From positions 5,791,501 through 5,855,500 of the forward strand of contig NZ_JBEJGX010000003.1 of the NCBI RefSeq assembly GCF_040253635.1: 64,000 nt of DNA, given 5' to 3'. A program made the position numbers and the translations under genes. The DNA is from Streptomyces sp. Edi2. Its GTDB lineage: Bacteria > Actinomycetota > Actinomycetes > Streptomycetales > Streptomycetaceae. Of this stretch, positions 1 to 8,177 are shown one piece after another; the first letter of the stretch is position 1; each line of letters opens with the position of its first letter. The notes under the pieces are model-generated. The model had not been told where the DNA came from and did no database searches. It saw nothing but the letters and a program-made list of their open reading frames with translations.

Positions 1-1
1 G

Positions 2-457
2 GCGCCCCTCCCCAAGACGATCGGCTGGGACAAGGTCGGCGACGGCTCCGTCTACAACGGCATCGAGAAGGCCGGCAAGCGCCCCGTGGACGTGTGGCAG
101 CAGACCGACAAGGTGCGCACCGAGTACGGCAAGTCCATCCAGTACTCCCTGAACAGCCTCATCTCGTACGTCGAGAAGTACGGCAACAAGAACACCGTGC
201 TCGTTTTCCTCGGCGACCACCAGCCGGTCGCCAAGGTCTCCGGCGACCACGCCAGCAGGGACGTCCCGGTCGCGATCGTCGCCCATGACCCCGACGTCCT
301 GAAGCGCATCTCCGACTGGCACTGGACGCCCAGCCTCAACCCCGGCCACAAAGCCCCGGTCTGGCGGATGGACACCTTCCGCGACCGCTTCCTGAAGGCC
401 TACGGCTCACACCCCGGCCCCGCCACCACACCTCCGGCCTCCCACACCGGCCGCTGA
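2..457 (+). CDS. Sulfatase/phosphoglycerol-transferase family protein, C-terminal part
   Basis: The reading frame is open from the window edge and encodes the last 151 residues of a larger protein. The stretch VLVFLGDHQP, with its Asp-His pair, matches the metal-binding Asp-His near the C-terminus of the alkaline phosphatase/sulfatase superfamily (LtaS-like and related membrane phosphatases). The upstream transmembrane part expected for such proteins would lie outside the window, so membrane attachment is inferred. The tail is Pro/Thr-rich. It ends about 20 bp before the convergent restriction gene. The true start is not in the window. Confidence 0.75.
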   Translation, partial: APLPKTIGWDKVGDGSVYNGIEKAGKRPVDVWQQTDKVRTEYGKSIQYSLNSLISYVEKYGNKNTVLVFLGDHQPVAKVSGDHASRDVPVAIVAHDPDVLKRISDWHWTPSLNPGHKAPVWRMDTFRDRFLKAYGSHPGPATTPPASHTGR

Positions 458-476
458 TGCCTGCTGCCAACTGCCC

Positions 477-1379
477 TCAAACGCTCTCCGGCACCCGGGG
501 CTCACCACGGAAAACCTGCGCGGTATGCCAGGTGATGTAGTCGGGGGCGACCTCTGCGCTGCCCCGCTGCGGCCCGACCACGGCCTGTCCGGAGAGGCCG
601 AGCACGTGCTCGCGCGCGGCCCGGCTGTGCCCGATGAACTCCTGGGAGACCGTGATCCGCCGGCCGGGATCCAGGCCCAGCACCCCTCTGTCGAACAGCT
701 TGTGGTGCAGTGAGCACAGGCACAGACAGTTGGCGAGTTCATCGGGCCCGCGGAAGGCCCACCATTGGACGTGGGCGGCCTCCAGCCCGACCGGCACCCG
801 GCCGATCGAACCGTCGAAGCCGCAGAAGGCGCACCGGTATTCGTAGGCGATGAGCACCCGCCTGCGCAGCTCGGCCGCCCGCCGACGCCCCGGGACCGTC
901 CCGGAGGCGACCGGTATCCCCTCCGCCGTCTCCAGGTCGAGCCCCACGGCCGCGGCGATGTCCGGATGGGCCGACGGCGGGAAGTGCCGGTCCAGCAGCA
1001 GTTGGGCCAACTGCCCGAGCAACGCCGGATCAGCCGCGAGCGCACCGCGCAGCCCCGCGGCCAGCCGCCCCCGCGCCCCGCTCTCCCGCAGCGCCCGCAC
1101 CCCTGTCCCCGGACTGCCGTCCCCGCTGTCGGTACGCACCTCCCACACCCCGTCACTGACGAGATGGTGGAACGGATAGGAGGGCGACGTCCGGTGCGTG
1201 GGGCCGTAATCCCGCAGCAGCTCGCTCAGCTCGTGCTCGATCTCGGAGTAGCGCATCGGCTGCTGCGGCACATGCTGAAACCGCCCCAACGCATAGAGCA
1301 TCAGCAACGGCTTGTGCGGCGCCCGCGCTCCGTTCTGCGCCCACTGCCGCAGATTCCCCACCCGCTCCACCCAATCCAT
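477..1379 (-). CDS. Phosphorothioation-dependent HNH restriction endonuclease (SprMcrA-like)
   Basis: This 300-residue protein resembles the type IV McrA-like enzymes of Streptomyces that cut phosphorothioate-modified DNA. Residues 1 to about 150 look like the sulfur-binding domain: a basic Ala-Pro-His-Lys-Pro-Leu-Leu stretch at residues 20-26 and a Tyr-Pro-Phe motif at 68-70 that probably helps form the sulfur-binding cavity. The C-terminal half is an HNH nuclease, with CAFC at 183-186, an Ala-Ala-His at 201-203, an Asn at 217 and a Leu-His-His at 224-226. The domain order (SBD then HNH, no extra SRA domain) is that of SprMcrA rather than ScoMcrA. It stands alone, and no dnd or ssp modification gene is in the window, as expected for an enzyme that attacks foreign modified DNA. 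The ATG start has a GGACTCT-type weak upstream region. Function is inferred from family resemblance. Confidence 0.8.
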   Translation of the reverse strand: MDWVERVGNLRQWAQNGARAPHKPLLMLYALGRFQHVPQQPMRYSEIEHELSELLRDYGPTHRTSPSYPFHHLVSDGVWEVRTDSGDGSPGTGVRALRESGARGRLAAGLRGALAADPALLGQLAQLLLDRHFPPSAHPDIAAAVGLDLETAEGIPVASGTVPGRRRAAELRRRVLIAYEYRCAFCGFDGSIGRVPVGLEAAHVQWWAFRGPDELANCLCLCSLHHKLFDRGVLGLDPGRRITVSQEFIGHSRAAREHVLGLSGQAVVGPQRGSAEVAPDYITWHTAQVFRGEPRVPESV

Positions 1380-1415
1380 AACAGGACTCTAGGCCGAGGC
1401 CCCCACGCCAACCAT

Positions 1416-1514
1416 GGAGACGGAGACGGAGACGGAGACGGAGAGGGGGATGGAGACGGAGACGGGGACGGAGACGGGGATGGAGACGGGGATGGAGATG
1501 GAGACGGGGACGGG
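1416..1514. repeat. Hexanucleotide tandem array (GGRGAY, about 16 copies)
   Basis: Sixteen successive six-base units with consensus GGRGAY, mostly GGAGAC, GGGGAC and GGGGAT, lie between the divergent restriction gene and GNAT fragment. The period is two codons, so both strands remain open (Asp-Gly or Ser-Pro runs), but no start, ribosome site or domain supports translation. It begins 37 bp upstream of the restriction gene start, so changes in copy number could alter its promoter spacing. Confidence 0.95.
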
Positions 1515-1589
1515 AACAACTCGGAGGCCATCTCACGCGACGCGACAACCACTTGGAAAACCCAAGCACCATGAATACGCTGTGCCCTC

Positions 1590-1964
1590 ATGATCACGAG
1601 CGGTGAAAACCACGGGTACGAGCTCTCTATGGACCCGGATCGCCTCGACGTGGAACTAGTGCACCGATGGCTCTCGACGGACGCGTTCTGGGCCCTGGGG
1701 CGCACCCGGGAAACCGTCGAAGAGTCGGTGCGCGGCTCGCTGAACTTCGCCCTCTACGACGCCGGCGGCAACCAGGCCGCTTATGCTCGCGTGGTCACGG
1801 GACTTGGGACGTGGCTTGCGACAGCAGTTCGCGACCACCTTGCCCCCTACCGGCTCAAGCGCGTTCTCCTGTCGACCCTGGACGCGCACCAGGTCTACGC
1901 GAAGGCCGGATTCGTCCCGGTCCCGAACCCCGAGAACTTCATGATCCTCAACGCCGAGGGGTGA
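1590..1964 (+). pseudogene. GNAT acetyltransferase with internal deletion
   Basis: The 124-residue product matches small Streptomyces GNAT N-acetyltransferases at both ends. The N-terminal half (Val-His-Arg-Trp-Leu-Ser-Thr, then the FALYDAGGNQAAYARVVT strand) is intact, and so is the C-terminal half (ATAVRDHL, KRVLLSTLDAH, YAKAGF). Between them the sequence jumps from YARVVT directly to GLGTWLA. Family members, as I recall them, have about 20 more residues here, forming the beta-4 strand and the start of motif A, which binds the acetyl-CoA pyrophosphate. The deletion keeps the frame, so a product may be made, but cofactor binding is expected to be lost. The start is an ATG at 1590; another ATG lies at residue 14. 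Confidence 0.65.
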
Positions 1965-2176
1965 GGGGAGCGAACAGTCTGCGGTAACAAATGAGAGCGC
2001 AGGCGCTGCTGCCGGCGAAGGCAAGGAAGCGCTGTCGTACCCCTCGTCGGAGTGCAGCTTTCCGGTCCGACGCCTGCCGGGCCCGCGACGCGAGCGAATG
2101 GGCGGAATGCCGCACACGAGGGGTACGAGCGCTTGGCCGGTATGCGGCGAAGCGGCGGTGAGCGGTCGTGCTGCCC

Positions 2177-2208
2177 TCTAGGACATCTAGGAAATCTAGG
2201 CGTCTAGG
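2177..2208. repeat. TCTAGG array overlapping the hydrolase stop codon
   Basis: Four copies of TCTAGG start at 2177, 2186, 2195 and 2203, spaced 9, 9 and 8 bp. The last copy contains the stop codon (TAG on the minus strand, 2204-2206) of the lipoprotein hydrolase. It is one of the stop-proximal arrays of this window. Confidence 0.85.
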
Positions 2209-3238
2209 ACGTAGGCATACCACTCGGCCGGCGACGAGCCTTCTCCACAACCTCGCGCACCGCATCGGTGACGAGCTGAGGCCGGTTGTTCTGGATGTTG
2301 TGGTCGCTCCGTGTCTTGGTGATGTGCTGCGCGCCGGGAAACTGCTGCGCGAGATCTCGCTGCGAGGCACGTTGGGCCCGCCAGAAGACCTGCGGGAAAT
2401 CCGCCGGAGCATGAACCGGCAGCCGGGCACGGAACGCGTCGGCGTCGAATTCATCCCCGGTCAGCACGACCACCGGGATCTTCGGCACCGTCGGCGCGCC
2501 ACGCACCTGCCCGAAGACGATCGCGGGACTCTGCCTTTCCACATCTTTCCACTGGGCGATGCGCTTCTTGTCGTCGTTACGGATCAGTGCCAGAAAGGTG
2601 CCGAACTGCTGCGGCGTGAGCCGCGATTGCAGAAATTCCGACTCGGCGTCCACGAGGACGAGACCGGACACCTCATGCGGGTACTCACCGGCATAGATCC
2701 TGACGATCGGCCCGCCAGCCGACCATCCCGCAAGCACATACGGGCCGGGTACCTTGGCTGCCTTCAGCAGTGCGTGCAGGTCCGCGACATCACCGCGTGC
2801 TGTGGTGGGCTGTGCGACCGTCGACGACGTGGTGAACTTCCCGTTCTCCCGCACCGTTCCCGGGCGATCGTAGGAACAGACCCGGGTGAACCGCCCCACC
2901 GAGGGATATACGGCAGAACTGCTGGGCTTTCTCCCGCCGCCCGGTCCGGTCACATAGCTCCAGGTGTCCGCGGCCGCGACGAGCCCCGGTACGAGCACGA
3001 CGGTCGGCGACCCACTGCCATGGCACTCCAGATACATCATGCGGCCATGCCCGATATCGACCAGCCGCCCAAACGACGTCGCGGTCTCCGCGCCGGCGTT
3101 CGCCGAGACGGAAGAATGCGTGGTAGATGCACCACAGGCCGTCATGCACAGCGTCGATACGGCCAGAATTCCGGCCCACCCGAGAAAACCTCTTCGCGCG
3201 CCACACCCACCCCGGGGGACGATGCCAGAAAGACTCAT
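2204..3238 (-). CDS. Lipoprotein alpha/beta hydrolase
   Basis: The 344-residue protein starts with a charged region and hydrophobic stretch ending in a lipobox-like Met-Thr-Ala-Cys (Cys35), so it is probably exported and lipid-anchored. The mature part is an alpha/beta-hydrolase fold: the VVLVPGL strand and oxyanion region (about 80-86), the nucleophile elbow GWSAGG with Ser173, a candidate acid in LVLVDAES and a candidate catalytic His in the RSDHN segment near residue 317. Substrate is unknown; esterase or lipase-like activity is the family expectation. GGAG four bases before the ATG supports the start. It converges with the GNAT fragment. Confidence 0.8.
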   Translation of the reverse strand: MSLSGIVPRGGCGARRGFLGWAGILAVSTLCMTACGASTTHSSVSANAGAETATSFGRLVDIGHGRMMYLECHGSGSPTVVLVPGLVAAADTWSYVTGPGGGRKPSSSAVYPSVGRFTRVCSYDRPGTVRENGKFTTSSTVAQPTTARGDVADLHALLKAAKVPGPYVLAGWSAGGPIVRIYAGEYPHEVSGLVLVDAESEFLQSRLTPQQFGTFLALIRNDDKKRIAQWKDVERQSPAIVFGQVRGAPTVPKIPVVVLTGDEFDADAFRARLPVHAPADFPQVFWRAQRASQRDLAQQFPGAQHITKTRSDHNIQNNRPQLVTDAVREVVEKARRRPSGMPTS

Positions 3239-3645
3239 CTCACTCCGTCGTGATTCTGCGCCAATTCGTCAGGGGGATCCCGACCATGAAATCCGGTGAT
3301 GGGTCGCATCGAGCTAAGGGTTCAAGGTTCAGGGCTCAGCTCAGGGCTGTCACGGTGCCGTCCGCCGAGGAACAGAAGAACAGAGGAACAGGGGCCTCGG
3401 GCGAGAAATAACACCGGGGGGCAACGTATGCGATCTGCCAGACACCGACAACGATGCAGCCTTCGGCGAGTCTTCCCCGGCCGCGATGACCAACAATGAC
3501 CAATGGCGGCCAACAGCGGCCAACAGCGGCCAACGCCGCCCAGACGCCGACCCAACGATGACCAACGACCGTCACTCAACCGGACTTCTTTACCACTGCC
3601 GCCTCCAACCCCATGCTCCCGGAGCGGGCACCGCGGCCGTTTTGA
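3239..3645. other. Intergenic region with CAACAGCGGC repeats
   Basis: No convincing gene is seen. The region between the divergent hydrolase start and the convergent-side regulator stop contains the decamer CAACAGCGGC twice in tandem (3511-3530), followed by a degenerate third copy and scattered GACCAACRATGACCAA-like words (about 3486-3570). The part next to 3238 should carry the hydrolase promoter, but no clear -35/-10 pair was identified. Confidence 0.6.
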
Positions 3646-4020
3646 TCAGGCGTCGGGCGACCCAGACGCGGGGCGGGGAGTTTCCAGGCGAAGGACAAGG
3701 GCACGCAGGGCGCGGAGTTCGGCGTCCAGCGCCTGCGCACCTTCGCGGGTGAGGGCAATCCACGTGCGGGGGCGCCGGCCGGCGTAACCCTTCTCCATGG
3801 TGATCAGATCCGACTCTTCCAGCACCTTCAGGTGCCGGGAGAGGTTTCCGTCGGTGAGGGCGAGTTGCTTCTTCAGAAAGCTGAACTCGACTCGGTCGGC
3901 TTCTCGGGCAATCGTGAGAATGCCGAGCCGCACGCGCTGGTGGACGGTGTCGTCCAGTGACCGGGTCGGATGGAGTCTTTCCTGTTCCTCGCATGCAGCC
4001 GGCGAGTCCTCGACGCTCAT
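3646..4020 (-). CDS. Winged-helix transcriptional regulator (PF13601-like)
   Basis: The product of 124 residues carries a helix-turn-helix of the ArsR/MarR-like winged-helix class: VRLGILTIAREADRVEFSFLK followed by the recognition region LTDGNLSRHLKVLEE and a basic wing (YAGRRPRTW). Its ATG overlaps the stop of the membrane protein upstream by ATGA (4017-4020), which fixes the start and implies translational coupling. The pair has one promoter region, with a perfect inverted repeat at 4950-4966. The likely role is autorepression of this two-gene operon. A longer open frame upstream in the same phase is only the shadow of the membrane-protein gene. Confidence 0.85.
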   Translation of the reverse strand: MSVEDSPAACEEQERLHPTRSLDDTVHQRVRLGILTIAREADRVEFSFLKKQLALTDGNLSRHLKVLEESDLITMEKGYAGRRPRTWIALTREGAQALDAELRALRALVLRLETPRPASGSPDA

Positions 4021-4868
4021 GAGGCAGCCGTACCCGCCGGGGCGGCGCCGGACGCGGCTCGGCGACGGGCCACCGCCCACTCGGCCAGGCCGGCAAGGAG
4101 CAGGATGGCGGCGAGCAGGCATGCCTTGGCCTGCGGTCCGTCGGTCCAGCCGGGGTCGGCGGTGCCGTTGGGGGCGGCGGGGTGCTGCCAGGGGAGCCAT
4201 CCACTGCCCCAGGAGGCACCGAGGTAACCGGTGAGCAGTACGGCATGAGCGGCGCCGGCGGCTGCGGCGATCCAGCTGCGTTCGGCCATCCCGAGGGCGA
4301 GAAGTCCGATGCCGACCAGGTACCACGGTGACGCGTAACTGTTCTCCAGCAGCTCGGCGTCCCACGACTGGTGCCGGCTGAACAGCAGGGCCATCAGGGC
4401 TGCCGTGATTGTTGCGGTGGCTATGGCGGTTGTGCGGATCCACACGCCGCGGCGAGGGACGATACCCCGGGCCTCGCCGCGCAGGCGGTACCAGCGGGCG
4501 AAGACGAACCATGCCAGGGGAAGGAGCGCGAACCACACGCCCCAGGCCGCGAAGCGCAGGACGGCGCCGTCGAATTCGCCCCTCAAGCACGGGGTCCCCG
4601 GTTCATGGACGACGCACAGGCCGGTCAACTCTGCGTAGGCAAAGGTCGGATAGGACCCGATGGAGCGGCCATGGGCTCCGAAATTGAAGGCGTACCGGGC
4701 AACCGGAACAGCCGCCAGCGCAAGCAGGCTGAAGCCGAGAAGGGAGACCCACGAGCCGTTCATCTGCGCGCGGGCCCGGACCCGCAGGCCTTCCGTTGCT
4801 GCTAACAGGCCGACCGCATCCGCCCTCGGTTCGGGCCCTGCACTACTCAATGACGGTGTTCCCATCAT
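4017..4868 (-). CDS. Multi-spanning membrane protein of unknown function
   Basis: The 283-residue protein has about five to six hydrophobic segments (around residues 41-60, 105-125, 145-165, 182-200, 203-220 and 247-265) and no domain I recognise. The loop after the first segment carries two Cys residues in LCVVHEPGTPC, which may form an extracytoplasmic disulfide. It is the first gene of a two-gene unit with a winged-helix regulator coupled through ATGA. Membrane proteins paired with this type of regulator are common in actinobacteria, but the substrate or partner is unknown. The start is one of two adjacent ATG codons. Confidence 0.75.
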   Translation of the reverse strand: MMGTPSLSSAGPEPRADAVGLLAATEGLRVRARAQMNGSWVSLLGFSLLALAAVPVARYAFNFGAHGRSIGSYPTFAYAELTGLCVVHEPGTPCLRGEFDGAVLRFAAWGVWFALLPLAWFVFARWYRLRGEARGIVPRRGVWIRTTAIATATITAALMALLFSRHQSWDAELLENSYASPWYLVGIGLLALGMAERSWIAAAAGAAHAVLLTGYLGASWGSGWLPWQHPAAPNGTADPGWTDGPQAKACLLAAILLLAGLAEWAVARRRAASGAAPAGTAAS

Positions 4869-4949
4869 GCCCCCCCATGCCCCTTGCGGCCCGCGCTTCG
4901 GCAGCCCCGGTCAGCGGACCGTCCGGTCGCGGCCGCCACCACTGCACTC

Positions 4950-4966
4950 ACTTTGCAACGCAAAGT
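4950..4966. promoter_or_regulatory. Candidate operator for the 3646-4868 operon
   Basis: ACTTTGC-AAC-GCAAAGT is a perfect 7-3-7 inverted repeat about 80 bp upstream of the membrane-protein start. Its position and symmetry suit a dimeric winged-helix repressor, most simply the product of the second gene of the operon. Confidence 0.65.
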
Positions 4967-5088
4967 ACATGGCAGTCAAGAGTAAGTGACAGTGGCTGCA
5001 CCACAAGTGGCAGCGGCTGCACAGCCCTGAACCAGCGCACGATGTAGACACAGCGGTCCCTTGTCTACGGCGTACTGCCGGCGCGCCC

Positions 5089-6300
5089 TTACCCGACAGA
5101 CAGTTCGGCCTCGATGAGGTCGGCCGCGCGATGGGTGCCGCCTTCGGCAGCCATCTCCCGCTGGATGGAGGCGAGTCGGCACCTCACGTCCGGGTCGTCG
5201 ACGAGCGCGAGCACTGCCGCACGCAGGGTGGCGGCATCGGCCTCGTCCATCGGTACGTGGCGGGCCACGCCGAGCTCCTGGAGCATGTCCGCGTTGCCGA
5301 ACTGGTCGACGGCCTGGGGGACGGCGACCATGGGCGTGGCGGTGGCCAGCCCCTCCTGGCTGCCACCCGCCCCGGCGTGCGTGATGAAGGCATCCGCCTT
5401 CCTCAGGATCGCCAACTGCGGTACCCAGCTGTGCACTTCGATGTTCGCCGGGACCTTCCCGAGATCATCGGCGGTGACATGCTTGCCCACCTGGAGCGCG
5501 ACATGCCAGCCCGGCAGATCACCGAACGCCTTGACGCACTCGCCGTAGAAAGCCGACTGTTTGGTGAAGGACGAGCCGAGCGAGACCAGCAGCACCCGCT
5601 CGGCGTCCGCGGGTCGCTCCCAGTTGCCCTGCGTGGCGCGGTCGCCCTGGCAGGCGCCGACGAACGAGTGGACCTTCTCATCGACCCGGCCGGCGTTCGG
5701 CTGCAGTGCCTTCGGGATGAGCACGATCGAGCGGGCGGGGCGGCCGACGAACGGGTCGGGATGCTGCGTGATCCCGTTCTCGGCAAGCCAATGGGTGAAC
5801 TTCTCGTAGTACGCCCTGCCGCGCTCCGTCTCCTTGGGCTCCGCCCACATCGGCTCGGCAACCTCCTCCTCGTACCCCTCCCATGCGACCAGATTCGGCG
5901 AGAGGGAGATCGCGGGAACGCCCCAGCGGTGAGCGAGGACGCGTGCCGGGTACGAGGTGATGTCGTGCAGCACGAGGTCCGGCTCATCGTCTTGGTACGC
6001 CGTGATGAGCTGCGGCAGTGCCTGGATCGCGTCGTCCAGGAACGGTTCGACGTTGTCGAGGAGCGTGGTACCCCACGCCGACGGGTCGTCGTCGGGCGAG
6101 GGCAGCGTGGTGCGGTACAGGACGGGTTCGGCGCCGGTCTCGGCAACCTTCTCCTCGAAAAGGTGCGGGATCGCGTACGTGACACGGTGCCCACGGGCAG
6201 CAAGCTCGCGGATCACTTCGAGGCTCGGGTTCACGTGCCCGTGGGCGGCGATGGAGAACATGGCGATATGTGCACGTCTGCGGGGCTTCGGGTTCATCAT
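5089..6300 (-). CDS. Macrolide-inactivating glycosyltransferase (OleD/MgtA-like)
   Basis: The protein (403 residues from the preferred start) is a GT1 family, GT-B fold enzyme closely resembling OleD/OleI and Mgt of Streptomyces, which move glucose from UDP-glucose to macrolide hydroxyls and so inactivate the drug. Visible hallmarks are [11 protein letters not shown] with the catalytic His, [14 protein letters not shown], the [11 protein letters not shown] strand, and the nucleotide-sugar-binding block from SWVPQLA through [15 protein letters not shown] to [10 protein letters not shown]. The preferred start is the ATG at 6300 (the next codon is also ATG): GGTGAGG lies a few bases upstream, and a 36-bp longer frame would put an operator-like palindrome inside the coding region. 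It stands alone. Self-resistance or detoxification of macrolides is the likely role. Confidence 0.9.
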   Translation of the reverse strand: MMNPKPRRRAHIAMFSIAAHGHVNPSLEVIRELAARGHRVTYAIPHLFEEKVAETGAEPVLYRTTLPSPDDDPSAWGTTLLDNVEPFLDDAIQALPQLITAYQDDEPDLVLHDITSYPARVLAHRWGVPAISLSPNLVAWEGYEEEVAEPMWAEPKETERGRAYYEKFTHWLAENGITQHPDPFVGRPARSIVLIPKALQPNAGRVDEKVHSFVGACQGDRATQGNWERPADAERVLLVSLGSSFTKQSAFYGECVKAFGDLPGWHVALQVGKHVTADDLGKVPANIEVHSWVPQLAILRKADAFITHAGAGGSQEGLATATPMVAVPQAVDQFGNADMLQELGVARHVPMDEADAATLRAAVLALVDDPDVRCRLASIQREMAAEGGTHRAADLIEAELSVG

Positions 6301-6318
6301 GCCCTCACCATAAGCGAG

Positions 6319-6332
6319 ACGAGACGTCTCGT
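6319..6332. promoter_or_regulatory. TetR-type palindrome upstream of the glycosyltransferase
   Basis: ACGAGACGTCTCGT is a perfect 14-bp palindrome with zero spacer, 19 bp upstream of the preferred start. The GAGACGTCTC core is typical of TetR-family operators in Streptomyces. No TetR gene is adjacent, so the regulator, if any, is elsewhere. Confidence 0.55.
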
Positions 6333-6622
6333 TCAATGCGTTTCCCCGGCAAGTGGATCCACGGCAAGCGGATCCGCAACAAGCACACCCAGTGCACGCG
6401 CATCCACAACAGGGCAGTTACGCCCGGGCTGTTGCCCCCCCCGCGGTCACCGTCGTCGGGCGGCCCTCGCCCGCAGCAGCAAAACGCCCGCACCGGCCAC
6501 CAGGCGCGACAAGAAACCGAGACGCCGAGAAGCCGAGAAGCTGAGGAGTCGAGGAGTTGAGGCGCCAAGGAGTTGAGACGCCGAGAGGTCGACCGTCTAC
6601 CGCCAACGACGGGGCAGCCGTG
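6333..6622. other. Intergenic low-complexity region
   Basis: No gene is supported. From about 6350 it contains degenerate GGATCCRCR-AAG words and from about 6515 to 6595 short imperfect repeats of GAGGAGTTGAGGCGCC type. It lies between the glycosyltransferase promoter and the 3' end of a decayed gene. Confidence 0.5.
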
Positions 6623-7147
6623 CTACTCCGTGCCTCGTTCGTCCCGCAGGAGGCGGCCACGTAGATCCCGGGCGGGATGTTTCCTACGCACGTCCGCCCC
6701 TGGGCCGGGCTCGTGCGACCGCCAGGTGAAGACGAAGCGGTTTGCGTCACGGTCGAACGAGATGGCGACGGCGACTTCGGGGATGCTGAACTCTCTCCGG
6801 GACCAATCGGTGATCGCTCAGGCCAGCCCCTCCGCCTGGAACTCGGTTTCGGGGAACAGCACGCGGTACACCGTGACCAGCGTCTGCCGTTCCGGAGGCT
6901 GGGCTGCCTCGATCGCCTCGGCTGCCAGACTCAATCCGTGCCGCAGCCAGCCGACTTCGCCCGGGGTGAGGCGCAGCCCTGAGCGGTCGGTGGGGGAATG
7001 AGCGAGGACAGGCGTGGCGTCCAGCCAGATCCGATGGCTGACCCGCTCGGCGCTGTGCGGGGGAGCTGCCACCGAGGCCGACCCTGCCGTGAGATCGATG
7101 GCGATACCCCAGGTGGGGCCGAGCATGCGGTAAACGGTCGTGTGCAT
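6623..7147 (-). pseudogene. Hypothetical protein gene split by an in-frame TGA
   Basis: From the ATG at 7147 (MHTTVYRMLGPTWGIAIDL) the frame runs to a TGA at 6818-6820 just after FQAEGLA, then continues in the same frame for 64 more sense codons (AITDWSRREF, VAVAISFDRDANRFVFTW) to TAG at 6623-6625. The segment after the TGA keeps high GC3 and reads like the natural C-terminal strand-helix-strand part of the same protein, so the TGA looks like a point nonsense mutation. A TTG at 7201 would give a longer start. I do not recognise the function; similar conserved hypothetical proteins occur in Streptomyces accessory regions. Confidence 0.6.
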
Positions 7148-7201
7148 CAGCCGCCAGTCGGGAACGCTGTGGTGGGCCGAGGGAAGGCACGAGTCGCACA
7201 A

Positions 7202-7500
7202 ACCCGTTCGTGGATCACTCTCCGGAGCGGAGAGCGTAGTCGCGGGTGGTGCTTGCTGCGCAGTCCGTTGCGCTCGCTGAGGTCTACGAGCTGGCCGGCC
7301 AGACGTTCCACTTCCGTCACCACGTGACCGGGGATGCCGCCCGCCACGTGGGCGTGGTCGGGGTCGTACTCCCAGCGCCAGTCAGCGTTCTCCGGGCCGG
7401 GAGGCCGATGGCGGCGTGGGCCTCGTCCAGGATCCGGCCGATCTCGGAGGCGGCCTGCCGTGCCTGAGCCGCGTCGCCCGATTCGGTACGCGATCTTCCA
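7202..7500 (-). other. Decayed coding region
   Basis: Two segments on the minus strand look coding by GC3 and amino-acid pattern but lie in different frames and lack starts. The first (about 7385-7480) reads AAQARQAASEIGRILDEAHA, and the second (about 7264-7392) contains DWRWEYDPDHAHVAGG and VVTEVERLAGQL, reminiscent of a small toxin-like family I recall from Streptomyces. An in-frame TAG precedes the first segment. Best read as remnants of one or two small genes broken by frameshifts. Confidence 0.35.
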
Positions 7501-7502
7501 AG

Positions 7503-7946
7503 CTAGTCTCCGATGCTTCCCGAAGCTCTTGGTCCTGGGCGCAAGCTCCGCACGAAAAGTGGCACCGACAACAAGAGCAGGGCCCCTTCGGCAGCCAGGC
7601 TGACCAGCCCAAGCGGCTCTGTCCAATTGCCGATGTCATCGCTGTAGTCGGGCAGTCCTGGCCCTCTGGAGAGGATGTAGCCCACCAGGGGGCCGAGGGC
7701 GACCCCGACCGCCAGCAACCATCCCAGTCGTACGAGGCCGAGGAGAAGCAGCACCGCCGCGACCACGGCCGCGATCTCCAGGACGTGGTAGGCGATGCCT
7801 ATGTAGGAGGGGTCCCTCGTTGCCGTGATGCCGCCTTGGTCCACGACGTGGATACCGGCCACCACAAGGCACAGCAGAGAGCCCGCCCACCGGGCCACCC
7901 AGGTGGCTTCCGGCACCATGGCAGTACGGTGTGACATCGAAGGCAC
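7503..7946 (-). CDS. Small membrane protein, unknown function
   Basis: The 147-residue product has four likely transmembrane helices (about residues 18-35, 49-72, 77-92 and 108-130) separated by short loops. No family motif is recognised. The codon at 7946 is used as start; another Met lies at residue 10. It lies next to decayed genes and an insertion element, so it may be recently acquired. Confidence 0.65.
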   Translation of the reverse strand: MPSMSHRTAMVPEATWVARWAGSLLCLVVAGIHVVDQGGITATRDPSYIGIAYHVLEIAAVVAAVLLLLGLVRLGWLLAVGVALGPLVGYILSRGPGLPDYSDDIGNWTEPLGLVSLAAEGALLLLSVPLFVRSLRPGPRASGSIGD

Positions 7947-8177
7947 CTTTCCTTCAGGGCCGGGGAACCTGGCGTGCCACAGTCACCTCTGGCTAGCTCC
8001 TGAACGGGCAACGCACGGCCCCCGTGTCTACCCCCAGCCTCCGCGGGCAATCGTTTGCTGTCGATCCGCGCAGTGCAGACGGGTGATGCAGGCATCGACT
8101 CCCTTTCCGGAGCCTGTAGAACCGCCAATGCCCGATCTGAGCTTGTTCCGCTTTGACGGACACCATTGGTGTGGTGG

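Noticed and set aside
765..1574. 269-codon plus-strand frame ending in an Asp-Gly repeat
   Set aside because: Antisense to the HNH enzyme and then a translation of the hexamer array.
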